Assembly: GCA_036725605.1 (NCBI GenBank)
Contig: DAIMDW010000008.1
Coordinates: 62,001 to 126,000 of the forward strand
Direction of reading: 5' to 3'
From: CALBTQ01 sp036725605
GTDB lineage: Bacteria; Lernaellota; Lernaellaia; Lernaellales; Lernaellaceae
DNA: 64,000 nucleotides
Of the stretch, positions 49,983 through 59,219 are shown piece by piece. Both the position numbers and the translations under genes were made by a program. Position 1 is the first letter of the stretch. Each line of letters begins with the position of its first letter. A model generated the notes under the pieces. It did not search any database, was not told the DNA's origin, and worked only from the letters and a program-made list of their open reading frames with translations.

Positions 49983-52280
49983 TTACTTGCACGAGTCAAG
50001 ATTCTTGAAATCGTAGCTGAGCTTGTGCAACCCTTTGACGTTCCCCTTGACGCCCTTGGTGTTGTCGCCCTCGTCGCCGAAGCCCAGGCAGAACCAGCCG
50101 TCGAGAAAATCGACCAGGTCGCGCCCGGCCACGCCGCGATCATGGAACTTGCCGTAGCCTTCCTTCAGGTACGAGGTCATGATCGTCCAGATGGCCGTGG
50201 TTTTGCTCGAGATCGTGTCCTTGGTTTCGTTGGTCGCATCGTCCAGGTCCAGCAACACGGCGGCGACGACCGCTTCGCTCAACTTGCCTTCGAGCTTGTC
50301 GTCCTTGTTGCCCAGCGGCTTGGACGACGGCAGCGTTTCGAGGCTGTAAAACACGCCCATGCCGTTTTTGTTGGTGTCCATGTACGAGGTCACCTTGTTG
50401 GCGGTGATGCCGAAGTAGGTCGCCCATCCCTCGGAGAAGGCCAGCGTCGGCACGCTTTGTTTGTTGGAGGAATGCGAGCCGCCCGGACTGTCGTTGGTGC
50501 TGTATTGCCGCTGCACCACGTGGCCGTATTCGTGGCCGATGATGATGTCGTCGTACTCGTCCGGATCGCTGGCCATGCCCAGAATGTAAATTTTGTTGTC
50601 CCGGGTCGCGAACGAGGACGCTTTGCCCAACGGTTTCACGCCCTGTTCCCACAGGAAGCTGACCATCGAGGGCGTCTTGCCGCCGTAGGTGCGGGCCGTT
50701 TCGGCGCAGGTGACGCCGACTTCCCAGATGTTCAACGCGCCGGCGCGTTCGGCCTTGGTGATCTCCAGGTCGTAGCCGGTTTTGATCTGCGCAGTCTGTT
50801 CGTTGTAGGAATCCTTGGCCCGCCAGGCGTAGACCGCGCCCGACAGATCGCTCACCGATTGGCGCAGCGTGGCGTCGCTTTGGTAGGCCATCACCCGCAC
50901 GTACACGCCCGGATCGCCGTCGTTGGCGAAGTCGATCTGGTATTTGCCGCGCGCGTCGGTGACCGACGATCCGAGCACTTCGTCGTCGGCTTCACGCACC
51001 ACGTCGACCGTGGCGAAGCGCACCGGGACCATCGTGCCGGTCGAGGACAATCCGCTTTGCGTGATGGCGAAATCCTCGTACTTGATCGTCCCCGAAACGC
51101 GATAGGCGCACTCGGAGGTGAAGGTCCAGCTTTCCGAGGAACCGGTCGCGCCCAGCGAGAAATACTCGACCAACGGCGACTGCTCGCCGCAGAACGACAT
51201 GGTCACCGTGCCTGAGGCGTAACCGACCTCGCAATCGCTCCACATGTGGGCCATCACGGTGTAATCGCCGGTGGGCGACTGGCCTTCAGGCCAGAAGATG
51301 TTTTCGTTGTTGATGCCGTCGATCGAGCAGCCGGCGTTGGAATCCAGGTCGAGCTGGCCGCCGGTGGCCGACGTGGAGTGCCCGTAATAGATCTCCTCGC
51401 CGGACGGTTCGTACACGTGCAGGTCGACGTCGGTCATCGTGTCCCAGCTCAGGCTGACCTTCACGTCGCCGTACTGCACCTCGACGCCGTCGAGCGCGAG
51501 GGCCAGCAGGTCGGCGACGCGCCCGAGCACGTCGATCAGCGACATGTTGAACTGCACCGTGTTCGCCTTGGTCGTGAGCTGGTCGAAGATGTCCAGGTCG
51601 AAGGCGAGCGAAAATTCCAACTGGCCGCCCGCCGCGTCGACCGGCAGCACGTAGTAGCCCGGATAGCCGACCACTTCGATCAGCGCGTGCGTCACGTCCA
51701 CCCCGCTGTAATCGACCGTGTAGGAAGCCGTGCCGCCGTTGATGAAGGTTTCCGGACCGGTGACGCCGGTGATGACCGGGCTGCCCGTGTCGGTCGTCGG
51801 CGTGGGCAGCGCGCCCGCCTTGTACGACGCGCCGGGCACGTTCACCGGCGGCAGGTCGGCGTCGCTGGCCTGAATCTCAAAGAAGCCCTGCAGGATTTCC
51901 CCGTCGGCGTCGGCGCTCAGCGAGCAATAACCGCTGGCGGGCGTCACCCCGGTCACGACCAAGGGCGAGGGGCCCGACGTGCCGTACAACGTGCCGCATC
52001 CCGCACCGGTGACGGTCAGGGTGATCAGCGAGGCGTCGGGTACGTCGACGGTCACCGTCACCGAAGAATCGGCCGCCGGTCGTTCCGGATCGATCGAAAA
52101 CGGCGGCGGATCGTCGACGCCGTCGTTTTTGAGTTCTTCGTCGTCGGACAGGATTTCGTCGCCGGAGTCGTTATCGTCATTGTCGTCGTCATCGTCGTCG
52201 CATTCGCACGAACCGACAAGCAAGGCCAGACCGAAAACCAATAAAATGAACAGGGGCAGAGAGTTCTTCAGGATTTTCAT
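49983..52280 (-). CDS. Lipoprotein with DUF2135-like domain and HEXXH metallopeptidase motif
   Basis: 765 residues from the ATG at 52280. Lipobox V-G-S-C25 is followed at once by an Asp-rich linker (C-E-C-D-D-D-D-D-D-N). Beta-sandwich domains follow. Residues about 275-370 match DUF2135/YfaP: TDVDLHVYEPSGEEIYYGH and N-A-G-C-S-I-D-G-I-N-N-E-N. Near the C-terminus IIGHEYGHVVQRQYS is a H-E-x-x-H zinc motif, with FSEGWATYFG supplying a plausible third Glu ligand. A zinc peptidase anchored to the outer membrane is predicted. It begins a two-gene operon with the 158-residue protein. Confidence 0.82.
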   Translation of the reverse strand: MKILKNSLPLFILLVFGLALLVGSCECDDDDDDNDDNDSGDEILSDDEELKNDGVDDPPPFSIDPERPAADSSVTVTVDVPDASLITLTVTGAGCGTLYGTSGPSPLVVTGVTPASGYCSLSADADGEILQGFFEIQASDADLPPVNVPGASYKAGALPTPTTDTGSPVITGVTGPETFINGGTASYTVDYSGVDVTHALIEVVGYPGYYVLPVDAAGGQLEFSLAFDLDIFDQLTTKANTVQFNMSLIDVLGRVADLLALALDGVEVQYGDVKVSLSWDTMTDVDLHVYEPSGEEIYYGHSTSATGGQLDLDSNAGCSIDGINNENIFWPEGQSPTGDYTVMAHMWSDCEVGYASGTVTMSFCGEQSPLVEYFSLGATGSSESWTFTSECAYRVSGTIKYEDFAITQSGLSSTGTMVPVRFATVDVVREADDEVLGSSVTDARGKYQIDFANDGDPGVYVRVMAYQSDATLRQSVSDLSGAVYAWRAKDSYNEQTAQIKTGYDLEITKAERAGALNIWEVGVTCAETARTYGGKTPSMVSFLWEQGVKPLGKASSFATRDNKIYILGMASDPDEYDDIIIGHEYGHVVQRQYSTNDSPGGSHSSNKQSVPTLAFSEGWATYFGITANKVTSYMDTNKNGMGVFYSLETLPSSKPLGNKDDKLEGKLSEAVVAAVLLDLDDATNETKDTISSKTTAIWTIMTSYLKEGYGKFHDRGVAGRDLVDFLDGWFCLGFGDEGDNTKGVKGNVKGLHKLSYDFKNLDSCK

Positions 52281-52473
52281 TGTTTTCTCCCATTTTATTT
52301 GTCTACCGTTCAAAAATGGATTGTATCCAAATTTACGTGGTCATAGTATGCGCAAAACAGAGCATATTCTCAATAGAAATTCGCTTTTTCTTCCAATATT
52401 TATAATGCCGCTACCCCTTCGTTTTTTCAGCGCTTATTCAAATACGGGAAATGCCGCAGCGGCAATCCTTCGC

Positions 52474-52503
52474 TTGCCCCGCGCCCCCCGCGTCGATTAT
52501 GAT
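52474..52503 (+). promoter_or_regulatory. Promoter of the thymidine kinase gene
   Basis: TTGCCC (52474-52479), 18-bp spacer, TATGAT (52498-52503, 5 of 6), about 30 bp before the GTG start. The preceding 200 bases are AT-rich and gene-free. Confidence 0.55.
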
Positions 52504-52535
52504 GCTCCCCCAACTCCCACACGAGGATCGACGTT

Positions 52536-53156
52536 GTGATCAACGACATCTTCCACCGCGTGTTCAATCCGGGATTCCTGGAGGTCTACTACGGGCCGAT
52601 GAAAAGCGGCAAAACGCGCGCGCTGCTCAACCGGCTCGATTCGCTGTCGTACCTGAGCAACTGCCCGCTGGTGATCGTCAAGCCGCAGTCCGACAGCCGC
52701 GACCGCGACGTGCGTTCGCGCTTCGGCGAGGTGCACCTGCCTTGCGAAACCGTGCCGGCCGACGAGCCGCGCCGCATCCTCGACCTGGTCACCGACAGCC
52801 GCGTACTGGCCATCGACGAGGCGCAGTTCTTCACCGCAGGGTGCGGCCTGCTCAAGATCGTGCAGGAGTGTCAGATGCGGGGGATGAACGTGTTGGTCTC
52901 CGGCCTGAACCTCGATTTTCGCGGTGAGCCCTTCGGCGAGATGCCGCTGCTGATCAACCAGGCCGACATGGCCTATCCGCTGCACGCGATCTGCGATTAT
53001 TCCGGCTGCAACAACGCCGCCTTTTACACCCAGCGGCTGATCGACGGCGAGCCGGCGCCCTACGACGAGCCGATCGTTTCGGTCGAGGGCGCGCAGGCCA
53101 ACGAAACCTACGAGGTGCGCTGCCTGTGGCACCACAAGGTGCCCGGCAAGCCCTGA
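52536..53156 (+). CDS. tdk: Thymidine kinase (type II)
   Basis: 206 residues from a GTG (52536) after GAGG. The P-loop G-P-M-K-S-G-K-T is at residues 20-27, catalytic D94-E95 in LAIDEAQFF, and GLNLDFRGEPFGEMPLL forms the lasso-side segment. A Cys-rich zinc site is formed by C-D-Y-S-G-C and a late R-C-L-W-H-H. The enzyme phosphorylates thymidine to dTMP in the cytoplasm. The length and motif order are typical of bacterial Tdk. Convergent with the asparagine synthetase gene, gap 7 bp. Confidence 0.93.
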   Translation: MINDIFHRVFNPGFLEVYYGPMKSGKTRALLNRLDSLSYLSNCPLVIVKPQSDSRDRDVRSRFGEVHLPCETVPADEPRRILDLVTDSRVLAIDEAQFFTAGCGLLKIVQECQMRGMNVLVSGLNLDFRGEPFGEMPLLINQADMAYPLHAICDYSGCNNAAFYTQRLIDGEPAPYDEPIVSVEGAQANETYEVRCLWHHKVPGKP

Positions 53157-53163
53157 CCGCCGC

Positions 53164-54825
53164 CTATTTCGCTTCGCGATGGACGCCGATCACCGCCCGG
53201 CCCGAAGGGTCGGCGTGGCGGGCGAAGGCTTCGTCCCAGGCGATCGCCGCGGGCGTGCTGCAGGCGATGGAGGGTCCGCCGGGCACGCAGGCCGCCGCCG
53301 CGTCGCCGGGAAAGAGCGAATCGAAAATCTCCCGGTACATGTAGGCTTCCTTGGTCGTCGGCGTGTTGTGCACAAAACGATAGTGCGCGTTTTCCATTTG
53401 CGCATCGGTCACCCGCTCCTGCGCCGCGGCCTTGAGTGAATCGATCCAGCGATAGCCGACGCCGTCGGAAAACTGCTCCTTCTGCCGCCAGACGATCTCC
53501 GGGGGCAGGTAATCTTCGAAGGCCTGCCGCAACGGATGTTTTTCCATTTTGCCCGCGCCGACCATCTTTTCGCGCGGCGCGAAGGCCATGGCGATATCCA
53601 GGAACTCGCGATCCAGGTAGGGCACGCGCGTTTCGATGCCCCAGGCGGCCATCGATTTGTTGGCGCGCAGGCAGTCATATTTGTGCAGCAGGTCGAGTTT
53701 CAACACGGTCTCGTCGTGCAGCGCGCGGGCGTCGGGCGCCTTGTGGAAATACAGGTAGCCGCCGAACACCTCGTCGGCTCCTTCGCCGGACAGCACCATC
53801 TTGATGCCCATCGATTTGATCTTGCGCGCCATGAGGAACATCGGCGTCGAGGCGCGAATGGAGGTCACGTCGTAGGTTTCGATGTGCGCGATCACGTCGT
53901 GCAGCGCGTCCAGGCCCTCCTGCACGGTGTACACCAACTCGTGATGCACCGTCCCGATCGTCTGCGCCACGCGCCGGGCGGCAACCAGATCGGGCGAATC
54001 GGCCAGGCCGATGGCGAACGAATGCAGGCGCGGCCACCACGCCGCCGAGGCCCCGTCGTCCTCGATGCGGTTGGGCGCGAACTTCTGCGCGACCGCCGCG
54101 ATGATCGACGAATCCAGCCCGCCGGAAATGAGCACGCCGTAGGGCACGTCGCTCATCATCTGCCGCCGCACCGTTTCCTCCAGGCCCATGCGCAGCCGCG
54201 CGATGTCCAACGGCGCTTCGGCCACTTCGTCATAGGAACGCCACGTCGGCCGGTAATAAGCGACCGGATCCCCGGTGTCGCGCGTCAGGTAATGTCCCGG
54301 CGGAAAATCGACGATCACCCGGCAGAAGTCGACCAGCGCCTTCATTTCGGAGGCGACGTAGAGATTCCCGTGGTTGTCGCGACCCATGTACAGCGGATTC
54401 ACGCCGATCGGATCGCGGGCGATCAGATAGTTGTCGGTGCGTTTGTCGTAGAGCACGAAGGCAAAGATGCCGTTGAGCCGATTGAGAAAATCCGCGCCGT
54501 ACTTCTCGTACAGCGGCAGAATCACTTCGCAGTCCGAGGCCGTTTTGTAAGGGTAGTGGTTCAGTTCGGCGCGCAATTGGCGATGATTGTAGATTTCGCC
54601 GTTGACCGCCAGCACGTGATCGCCCGCCGCGTTGAGCAGCGGTTGCGCCCCGTGTTCGATGTCCACGATCGACAGCCGCTCGTGCGCCAACACCGCGCGC
54701 TCATCGGCAAACACGCCGCTCCAATCCGGTCCGCGGTGCCGCAGCCGGCGGGCCATCGTCAACGCGCGTTGACGCAGTTCGTTGGCTTCGCCGCGAATTT
54801 CCAGAATGCACGCTATCCCGCACAT
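53164..54825 (-). CDS. asnB: Asparagine synthase (glutamine-hydrolysing)
   Basis: 553 residues, the length of E. coli AsnB. Cys2 is the glutaminase nucleophile (M-C-G-I-A), and VLAVNGEIYNHRQLR and YKTASDCEV complete the N-terminal amidotransferase domain. GVLISGGLDSSIIAA is the ATP PP-loop of the synthetase domain, with G-E-G-A-D-E-V-F-G-G-Y-L. It makes asparagine from aspartate, glutamine and ATP. Stand-alone gene; housekeeping rather than part of a biosynthetic cluster. Confidence 0.95.
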   Translation of the reverse strand: MCGIACILEIRGEANELRQRALTMARRLRHRGPDWSGVFADERAVLAHERLSIVDIEHGAQPLLNAAGDHVLAVNGEIYNHRQLRAELNHYPYKTASDCEVILPLYEKYGADFLNRLNGIFAFVLYDKRTDNYLIARDPIGVNPLYMGRDNHGNLYVASEMKALVDFCRVIVDFPPGHYLTRDTGDPVAYYRPTWRSYDEVAEAPLDIARLRMGLEETVRRQMMSDVPYGVLISGGLDSSIIAAVAQKFAPNRIEDDGASAAWWPRLHSFAIGLADSPDLVAARRVAQTIGTVHHELVYTVQEGLDALHDVIAHIETYDVTSIRASTPMFLMARKIKSMGIKMVLSGEGADEVFGGYLYFHKAPDARALHDETVLKLDLLHKYDCLRANKSMAAWGIETRVPYLDREFLDIAMAFAPREKMVGAGKMEKHPLRQAFEDYLPPEIVWRQKEQFSDGVGYRWIDSLKAAAQERVTDAQMENAHYRFVHNTPTTKEAYMYREIFDSLFPGDAAAACVPGGPSIACSTPAAIAWDEAFARHADPSGRAVIGVHREAK

Positions 54826-54948
54826 AGACCCTCCCCGTGAAAGTTGCGCCGCGACCCGTTCGGCGCGAAAAACGCTTCCGCAAATCCTACGCTATCGCCG
54901 GCCAGAAATCATCCGAGCGTGCGATTTTCATCGGCAAACCGCCGCCGT

Positions 54949-54977
54949 TTTCCCCCGCACCGCTTTCGCGCTACAAT
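54949..54977 (+). promoter_or_regulatory. Weak candidate promoter of the SCP2-GRE gene
   Basis: A good -10, TACAAT (54972-54977), with only a poor -35 (TTTCCC, 54949-54954) at 17 bp. An activator or another sigma factor may be needed. Confidence 0.3.
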
Positions 54978-55007
54978 GCCCGGCAGCAACCTCACGCGGG
55001 AAAAACC

Positions 55008-57968
55008 ATGAATGCGACTGCCACCCAATTGCTGGTCAACGGTTTGTTGAAGGTAATGGCCTTTCAATTCAACAACCGCCGCAAGCTCAGGCGCTACCTC
55101 GCCGGGGACGACGGCTGGATGAATTTCTCGGTCGGCCTGCGCACCGAGGACAACGCCGTGCGCGCCGGCATCCGCTTCCGCGACGGCCGCGTCACCGCGC
55201 TCACCGCGCTGCCCGAGCCCATCGACACCATGCTGATCTTCGCCCACGAAGGCGTGATGATGGAAATGCTGCGCGCCACGCCCAACGAGGTGCTCGTGCT
55301 GCTGATGCACAACAAAATCCGCACGCAGGGCAACTTCACCTATCTGAACCTGTTCAACTTTTATCTGTCGCTGATGACCGGCTCGGTGCACCGCGTGATG
55401 GAAAAACGCCGCCAGGCGCGGGAAAAATCGCTGCGCCGCACGCTGGCCGAAGCCGACGGCAAAACGAAGGGCGGCAACGGCCACGGCCGTTCGATCGAGC
55501 GTCTGCCGGCGACCGAACGCGATCCGGGGGTAAAGTATCTTGACGACCAATATCTATCGAACCTGAGCCTCGACGATTTTCCGCGTCTGCAGAAATTCCT
55601 GCACATCCACTTTCATCAACAGCCGGAAGTCAGCCACGAGCGTCCCTTGCTGCTGACCCAGTGGCATCGCGAAAACGGTTTCGAAACCGACCGCGACGGC
55701 AAACCCTGGGCGCCGGAATTGCGCCAGGCGCACGCCTTTAAACATCTGATGACCAACCGCCGGCCGATCGTGCGCGCCGACGATCTGCTCGCCGGCACGA
55801 CCACCGACCGCGAAATCGGCGTCGTGCTCTACCCGGACGCGCACGGCTCGCTGATTTGGGGCGAGCTGCATTCGGCCGGCGAGCGCGAACTCAATCCCTA
55901 CGCCATCTCGCGCGAAACGGCGGACGTCCTGCACCACACGGTGTTTCCCTATTGGGCCAAACGCAACTTCCGCGAATGGGTGCGCGACAAGTACGGCAAT
56001 CCGCTCTGTCAGCAGATGGACGAGCGTTTCGCCGTCTACTTCATCTGGAAAACGGTGGGCATCTCGCACACGATTCCCGATTACCCGACGCTGCTGGCCA
56101 AAGGCGCGCGGGGCGTCATCGCCGATCTGCGCGAGCACAACGCGGCGCCCGACACCACGCCCGTGCAACGCAACGCGCGCGAAGCGATGATCGTCAGTCT
56201 CGAAGGGTTGATCGCCTACGCGCACCATCTCGCCGAGGAGGCGGACCGGCTGGCCGAGGCGCAAACCGATCCCACGCGGCGCAACGAGTTGCGGGCGATC
56301 GCGGAAAATTGCCGGCGCGCGCCCGAGCATCCGGCGCGCACGTTGGCCGAGGCGGTGCAGGCGGTCTGGACGACCTGGGTGGCGTTGCATCTGGAAAACA
56401 CGAACACCGGCTTGTCGCTGGGCCGGCTCGACGCATGGCTGCAACCGTACTTCGCCCGCGACATGGCCGCCCTGCACACGCCGGCCGAACGCGCCGCGTA
56501 CGTCAAACGCGCCGTCGAGCTCATCGGCTGTCTGTACATGCGTTGCACCGATCATCTGCCGCTGATTCCGGACATCGGCAATTACCTGTTCGGCGGCAGT
56601 TCGTCGGACCAGGCCATCACCTTGGGCGGCGTGGCCAAAGACGGTCGCGACGCCGTGTGCGACATGACCTACGTCTTCCTCAAGGCCACCGAGATTCTGG
56701 CCATCCGCGATCCGAACGTGAACGCGCGTTTTCATCCGGGCGTCAACAGCGACGCCTACCTGCGCCGGCTGTGCGAGGTCAACCTGATCACCCGCGCCAC
56801 GCCGTCGCTGCACAACGACGCGGCGATCTTCCAGCCGCTCAAGGCGATGGGTTATCCGGATGAGGCGCTGCGCGACTGGTCCGCCACCGGCTGCGTCGAA
56901 CCGACGATTTCCGGCCAGCACATGGGCCACACCGGCTGCGTGATGATCAACATGGTCGCCGCGCTGGAAATGGCCCTGTTCAACGGCCGCCATCCGCTGA
57001 TGAACTGGAAGGTCGGCCCGGAAACGGGCGAGGACTTCGCGAGCTTCGAGGATTTCCGCGACGCGTTTTATCGGCAGTTCGGTTTTCTGATCGACGAGGC
57101 GGTGCGCTACAACAACATGCTCGGCGAGGCGCACGCGGTCATTCGTCCCACGCCGCTGCTCTCGTCGTTGCTGCAGGGTCCGGCGGAAAAGGGGCAGGAT
57201 GTCGTCAACGGCGGCGCGCGCTATAACTCCACCGGCACCGCGCTGATCGGCCTGGCCGACGTCACCGATTCGCTGATGGCCGTCAAGACACTGGTCTTCG
57301 ACGAACGGCGCGTGAGCTTCGCCGCGTTGCGCCGGGCGGTGGTCGACAATTTCGCCTCCGATCCGCAACTGCATGCGCGCGTGCGCCGGCGTGTGCCGCT
57401 GTTCGGCTCCGGCAGTCCCGAGGCGCTGGCGGTCGCCAACGGCATCACGAGCTTCGCGCGCGATCGGCTGGGCAAGCTGCGCAACTTCCGTAATGGTCCG
57501 TACGCCGCCGGCTTCTGGTCGATGTCCAACCACGTCGCCTTCGGCACGCTGGCCGGCGCGCTGCCTTCGGGCCGCCTCGCCGGCGAGGCCTTCACGCCCG
57601 GGCTCACCCCGCAGCCCAACGCGTCCAACAATCTGCTGGACAACCTGCGCGACGTGGCCGGCCTCGATCCGCTGAACATGAACAACAACATGGCCTTCAA
57701 CGTGAAGGTCGCCCCGGGCGTCAACGACACGCCGGAGCGGTTCGTCGAGCGCATGACCGCCGTCGTGAAAGCCTATTTCCAGACCGGCGGAATGCAGATG
57801 CAGATGAACATCGTCACCTCCGACACGCTACGCGACGCGATGGCGCACCCGGAAAAATACCCGCACCTGCTCGTGCGCATCTCCGGCTACAACGCCTATT
57901 ACACGACGCTCAACCGCGACATGCAGTGGGAGTTGATCAAGCGCGCCGAGTACGGCTTGTCGGGCTGA
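55008..57968 (+). CDS. SCP2-like domain fused to a glycyl radical enzyme
   Basis: 986 residues from the ATG at 55008, after CGGGAAAAACC. Residues 1-130 look like an SCP2 lipid-carrier domain (strands around GWMNFSVGLR, PIDTMLIFAHEG, VLVLLMHNKIRTQG, ending in a helix FNFYLSLM), comparable to the 136-residue SCP2 protein elsewhere in this window. A charged linker (about 130-185) leads into a full-length GRE: thiyl Cys629 in A-T-G-C-V-E-P-T-I-S-G, TWVALHLENTNTGLSLGRLD, GGARYNSTGTALIGLADV and a canonical C-terminal loop R-I-S-G960-Y-N-A-Y-Y. The G-C-V-E-P block is that of diol/amine/aryl GREs rather than pyruvate formate-lyase. No activase lies nearby. A hydrophobic substrate delivered by the SCP2 domain is inference. 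Confidence 0.85.
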   Translation: MNATATQLLVNGLLKVMAFQFNNRRKLRRYLAGDDGWMNFSVGLRTEDNAVRAGIRFRDGRVTALTALPEPIDTMLIFAHEGVMMEMLRATPNEVLVLLMHNKIRTQGNFTYLNLFNFYLSLMTGSVHRVMEKRRQAREKSLRRTLAEADGKTKGGNGHGRSIERLPATERDPGVKYLDDQYLSNLSLDDFPRLQKFLHIHFHQQPEVSHERPLLLTQWHRENGFETDRDGKPWAPELRQAHAFKHLMTNRRPIVRADDLLAGTTTDREIGVVLYPDAHGSLIWGELHSAGERELNPYAISRETADVLHHTVFPYWAKRNFREWVRDKYGNPLCQQMDERFAVYFIWKTVGISHTIPDYPTLLAKGARGVIADLREHNAAPDTTPVQRNAREAMIVSLEGLIAYAHHLAEEADRLAEAQTDPTRRNELRAIAENCRRAPEHPARTLAEAVQAVWTTWVALHLENTNTGLSLGRLDAWLQPYFARDMAALHTPAERAAYVKRAVELIGCLYMRCTDHLPLIPDIGNYLFGGSSSDQAITLGGVAKDGRDAVCDMTYVFLKATEILAIRDPNVNARFHPGVNSDAYLRRLCEVNLITRATPSLHNDAAIFQPLKAMGYPDEALRDWSATGCVEPTISGQHMGHTGCVMINMVAALEMALFNGRHPLMNWKVGPETGEDFASFEDFRDAFYRQFGFLIDEAVRYNNMLGEAHAVIRPTPLLSSLLQGPAEKGQDVVNGGARYNSTGTALIGLADVTDSLMAVKTLVFDERRVSFAALRRAVVDNFASDPQLHARVRRRVPLFGSGSPEALAVANGITSFARDRLGKLRNFRNGPYAAGFWSMSNHVAFGTLAGALPSGRLAGEAFTPGLTPQPNASNNLLDNLRDVAGLDPLNMNNNMAFNVKVAPGVNDTPERFVERMTAVVKAYFQTGGMQMQMNIVTSDTLRDAMAHPEKYPHLLVRISGYNAYYTTLNRDMQWELIKRAEYGLSG

Positions 57969-57980
57969 CGCGAACCGCCG

Positions 57981-59165
57981 TTACGGGTTCGGCACCCAGG
58001 CCGTGTTGCCGAACAACGTCATATCGTTGCCGTTGGCCGAACTGTCGTAGGCGATCGACCCCGAACCTTCGTCATAATGATACAAGCCGATGGTGTCGGC
58101 GTCGGCGGCAAAGTACGTCGACGGGGTAAAATCTCCGCTGTAGCGAACGACGCTCGAAAAGCGAACTTCGTCGACTTTCCCCTCAAACTCACTACTGCCG
58201 CCTAATGAGGCGCCGACGCAGAGCGGACCGTTTGTCGGCAGCATTGGATTACTATACGTATGGCAGTAATCCTCGATACCGTTGACGAACAGGCAGTATT
58301 CCGAGTCATCCATGGTTACCGCGATATGCACCCATTCAAAATTGGCGACAGTAGCCGTTGTGTGATATCCGGTGAGTATGCCCGCCGTGTAGAAATACTG
58401 TAACCAGATGTTTCGTGCACTGTGAGTACGAAAGATCCAAAATCCGCCGCCGCCGTTCATGCAACCGAAAATCACTTCATTCACTACCGGAGAATCATCT
58501 TCGAAGTAAAACCAACCCTCGATGGTAAAGTCGGTGGGGACCGGCTGAGCCAACGGATTGGTCATGCATGCATAATCGTCGTTTCCATCCATATACAAGG
58601 CATATTCGTCCGCCGTATCGTCGTCGCCCGTATCGTCATCGCCCGTGTCATCATCGACCGTATCATCATCGACGGTGTCGTCGTCGACCGTATCATCATC
58701 GACCGTATCGTCATCGACGGTGTCGTCGTCGCCCGTATCGTCATCGACCGTATCATCATCGGCCGTATCGTCGTCGACCGTGTCGTCGTCGACCGTATCG
58801 TCATCGACGGTGTCGTCGTCGACCGTATCGTCATCGACGGTGTCGTCGTCGCCCGTATCATCATCGACCGTATCGTCATCGACGGTGTCGTCGTCGACGG
58901 TGTCGTCGTCGACGGTGTCGTCGTCGCCCGTATCATCGTCGCCCGTATCGTCATCGGTTGTATCGTCATCGTCACCGGTATCGTCGTCGATAACATCATC
59001 GTCGCCGGTATCGTCGTCGGGGATAAAGTCGTCATCCGAGAAATCATCGTCGGCCGCGTCGTCGTCGGCGTCCAGATCGTCGTCATCGTCATCGTCGCAA
59101 CCGAATGTCATGACGAAAGAAAGCGCCAGGCAAATCATGACCGCAAACAAAGCTACCGTTCTCAT
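57981..59165 (-). CDS. LamG-domain lipoprotein with long Asp-Thr linker
   Basis: 394 residues from the ATG at 59165 (GGGAGGA upstream). The signal peptide ends T-F-G-C23, an imperfect lipobox, and Cys23 is followed directly by about 180 residues of Asp-rich repeats (D-D-D-T-V/G/A/I pentads). The last about 190 residues are a laminin-G/concanavalin-like domain: DFTIEGWFYFEDDS, F-W-I-F-R, N-F-E-W-V-H-I-A-V-T, KVDEVRFSSVVRYSGDF. Such domains bind sugars or act in adhesion. The linker would hold the LamG domain well away from the membrane. It is convergent with the GRE gene. Confidence 0.85.
   Translation of the reverse strand: MRTVALFAVMICLALSFVMTFGCDDDDDDDLDADDDAADDDFSDDDFIPDDDTGDDDVIDDDTGDDDDTTDDDTGDDDTGDDDTVDDDTVDDDTVDDDTVDDDTGDDDTVDDDTVDDDTVDDDTVDDDTVDDDTADDDTVDDDTGDDDTVDDDTVDDDTVDDDTVDDDTVDDDTGDDDTGDDDTADEYALYMDGNDDYACMTNPLAQPVPTDFTIEGWFYFEDDSPVVNEVIFGCMNGGGGFWIFRTHSARNIWLQYFYTAGILTGYHTTATVANFEWVHIAVTMDDSEYCLFVNGIEDYCHTYSNPMLPTNGPLCVGASLGGSSEFEGKVDEVRFSSVVRYSGDFTPSTYFAADADTIGLYHYDEGSGSIAYDSSANGNDMTLFGNTAWVPNP
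58615..59100 (-). repeat. Asp-Thr pentad array in the LamG lipoprotein gene
   Basis: Roughly thirty 15-bp units, on this strand GTCGTCATCGAC-type words, encoding D-D-D-T-V pentads with V, G, I or A variants. It has the same unit as 3042-3281 but is on the opposite strand. Confidence 0.85.
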
Positions 59166-59219
59166 CGATCCTCCCACTCCCCCAATGATCAAAGTCGATC
59201 GTCTTTCTTTTTCCCTTCG

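Noticed and set aside
58615..59100. CRISPR-like appearance of regularly spaced repeats
   Set aside because: Period is 15 bp with no unique spacers, and it is in-frame coding for Asp-Thr pentads of the LamG lipoprotein.
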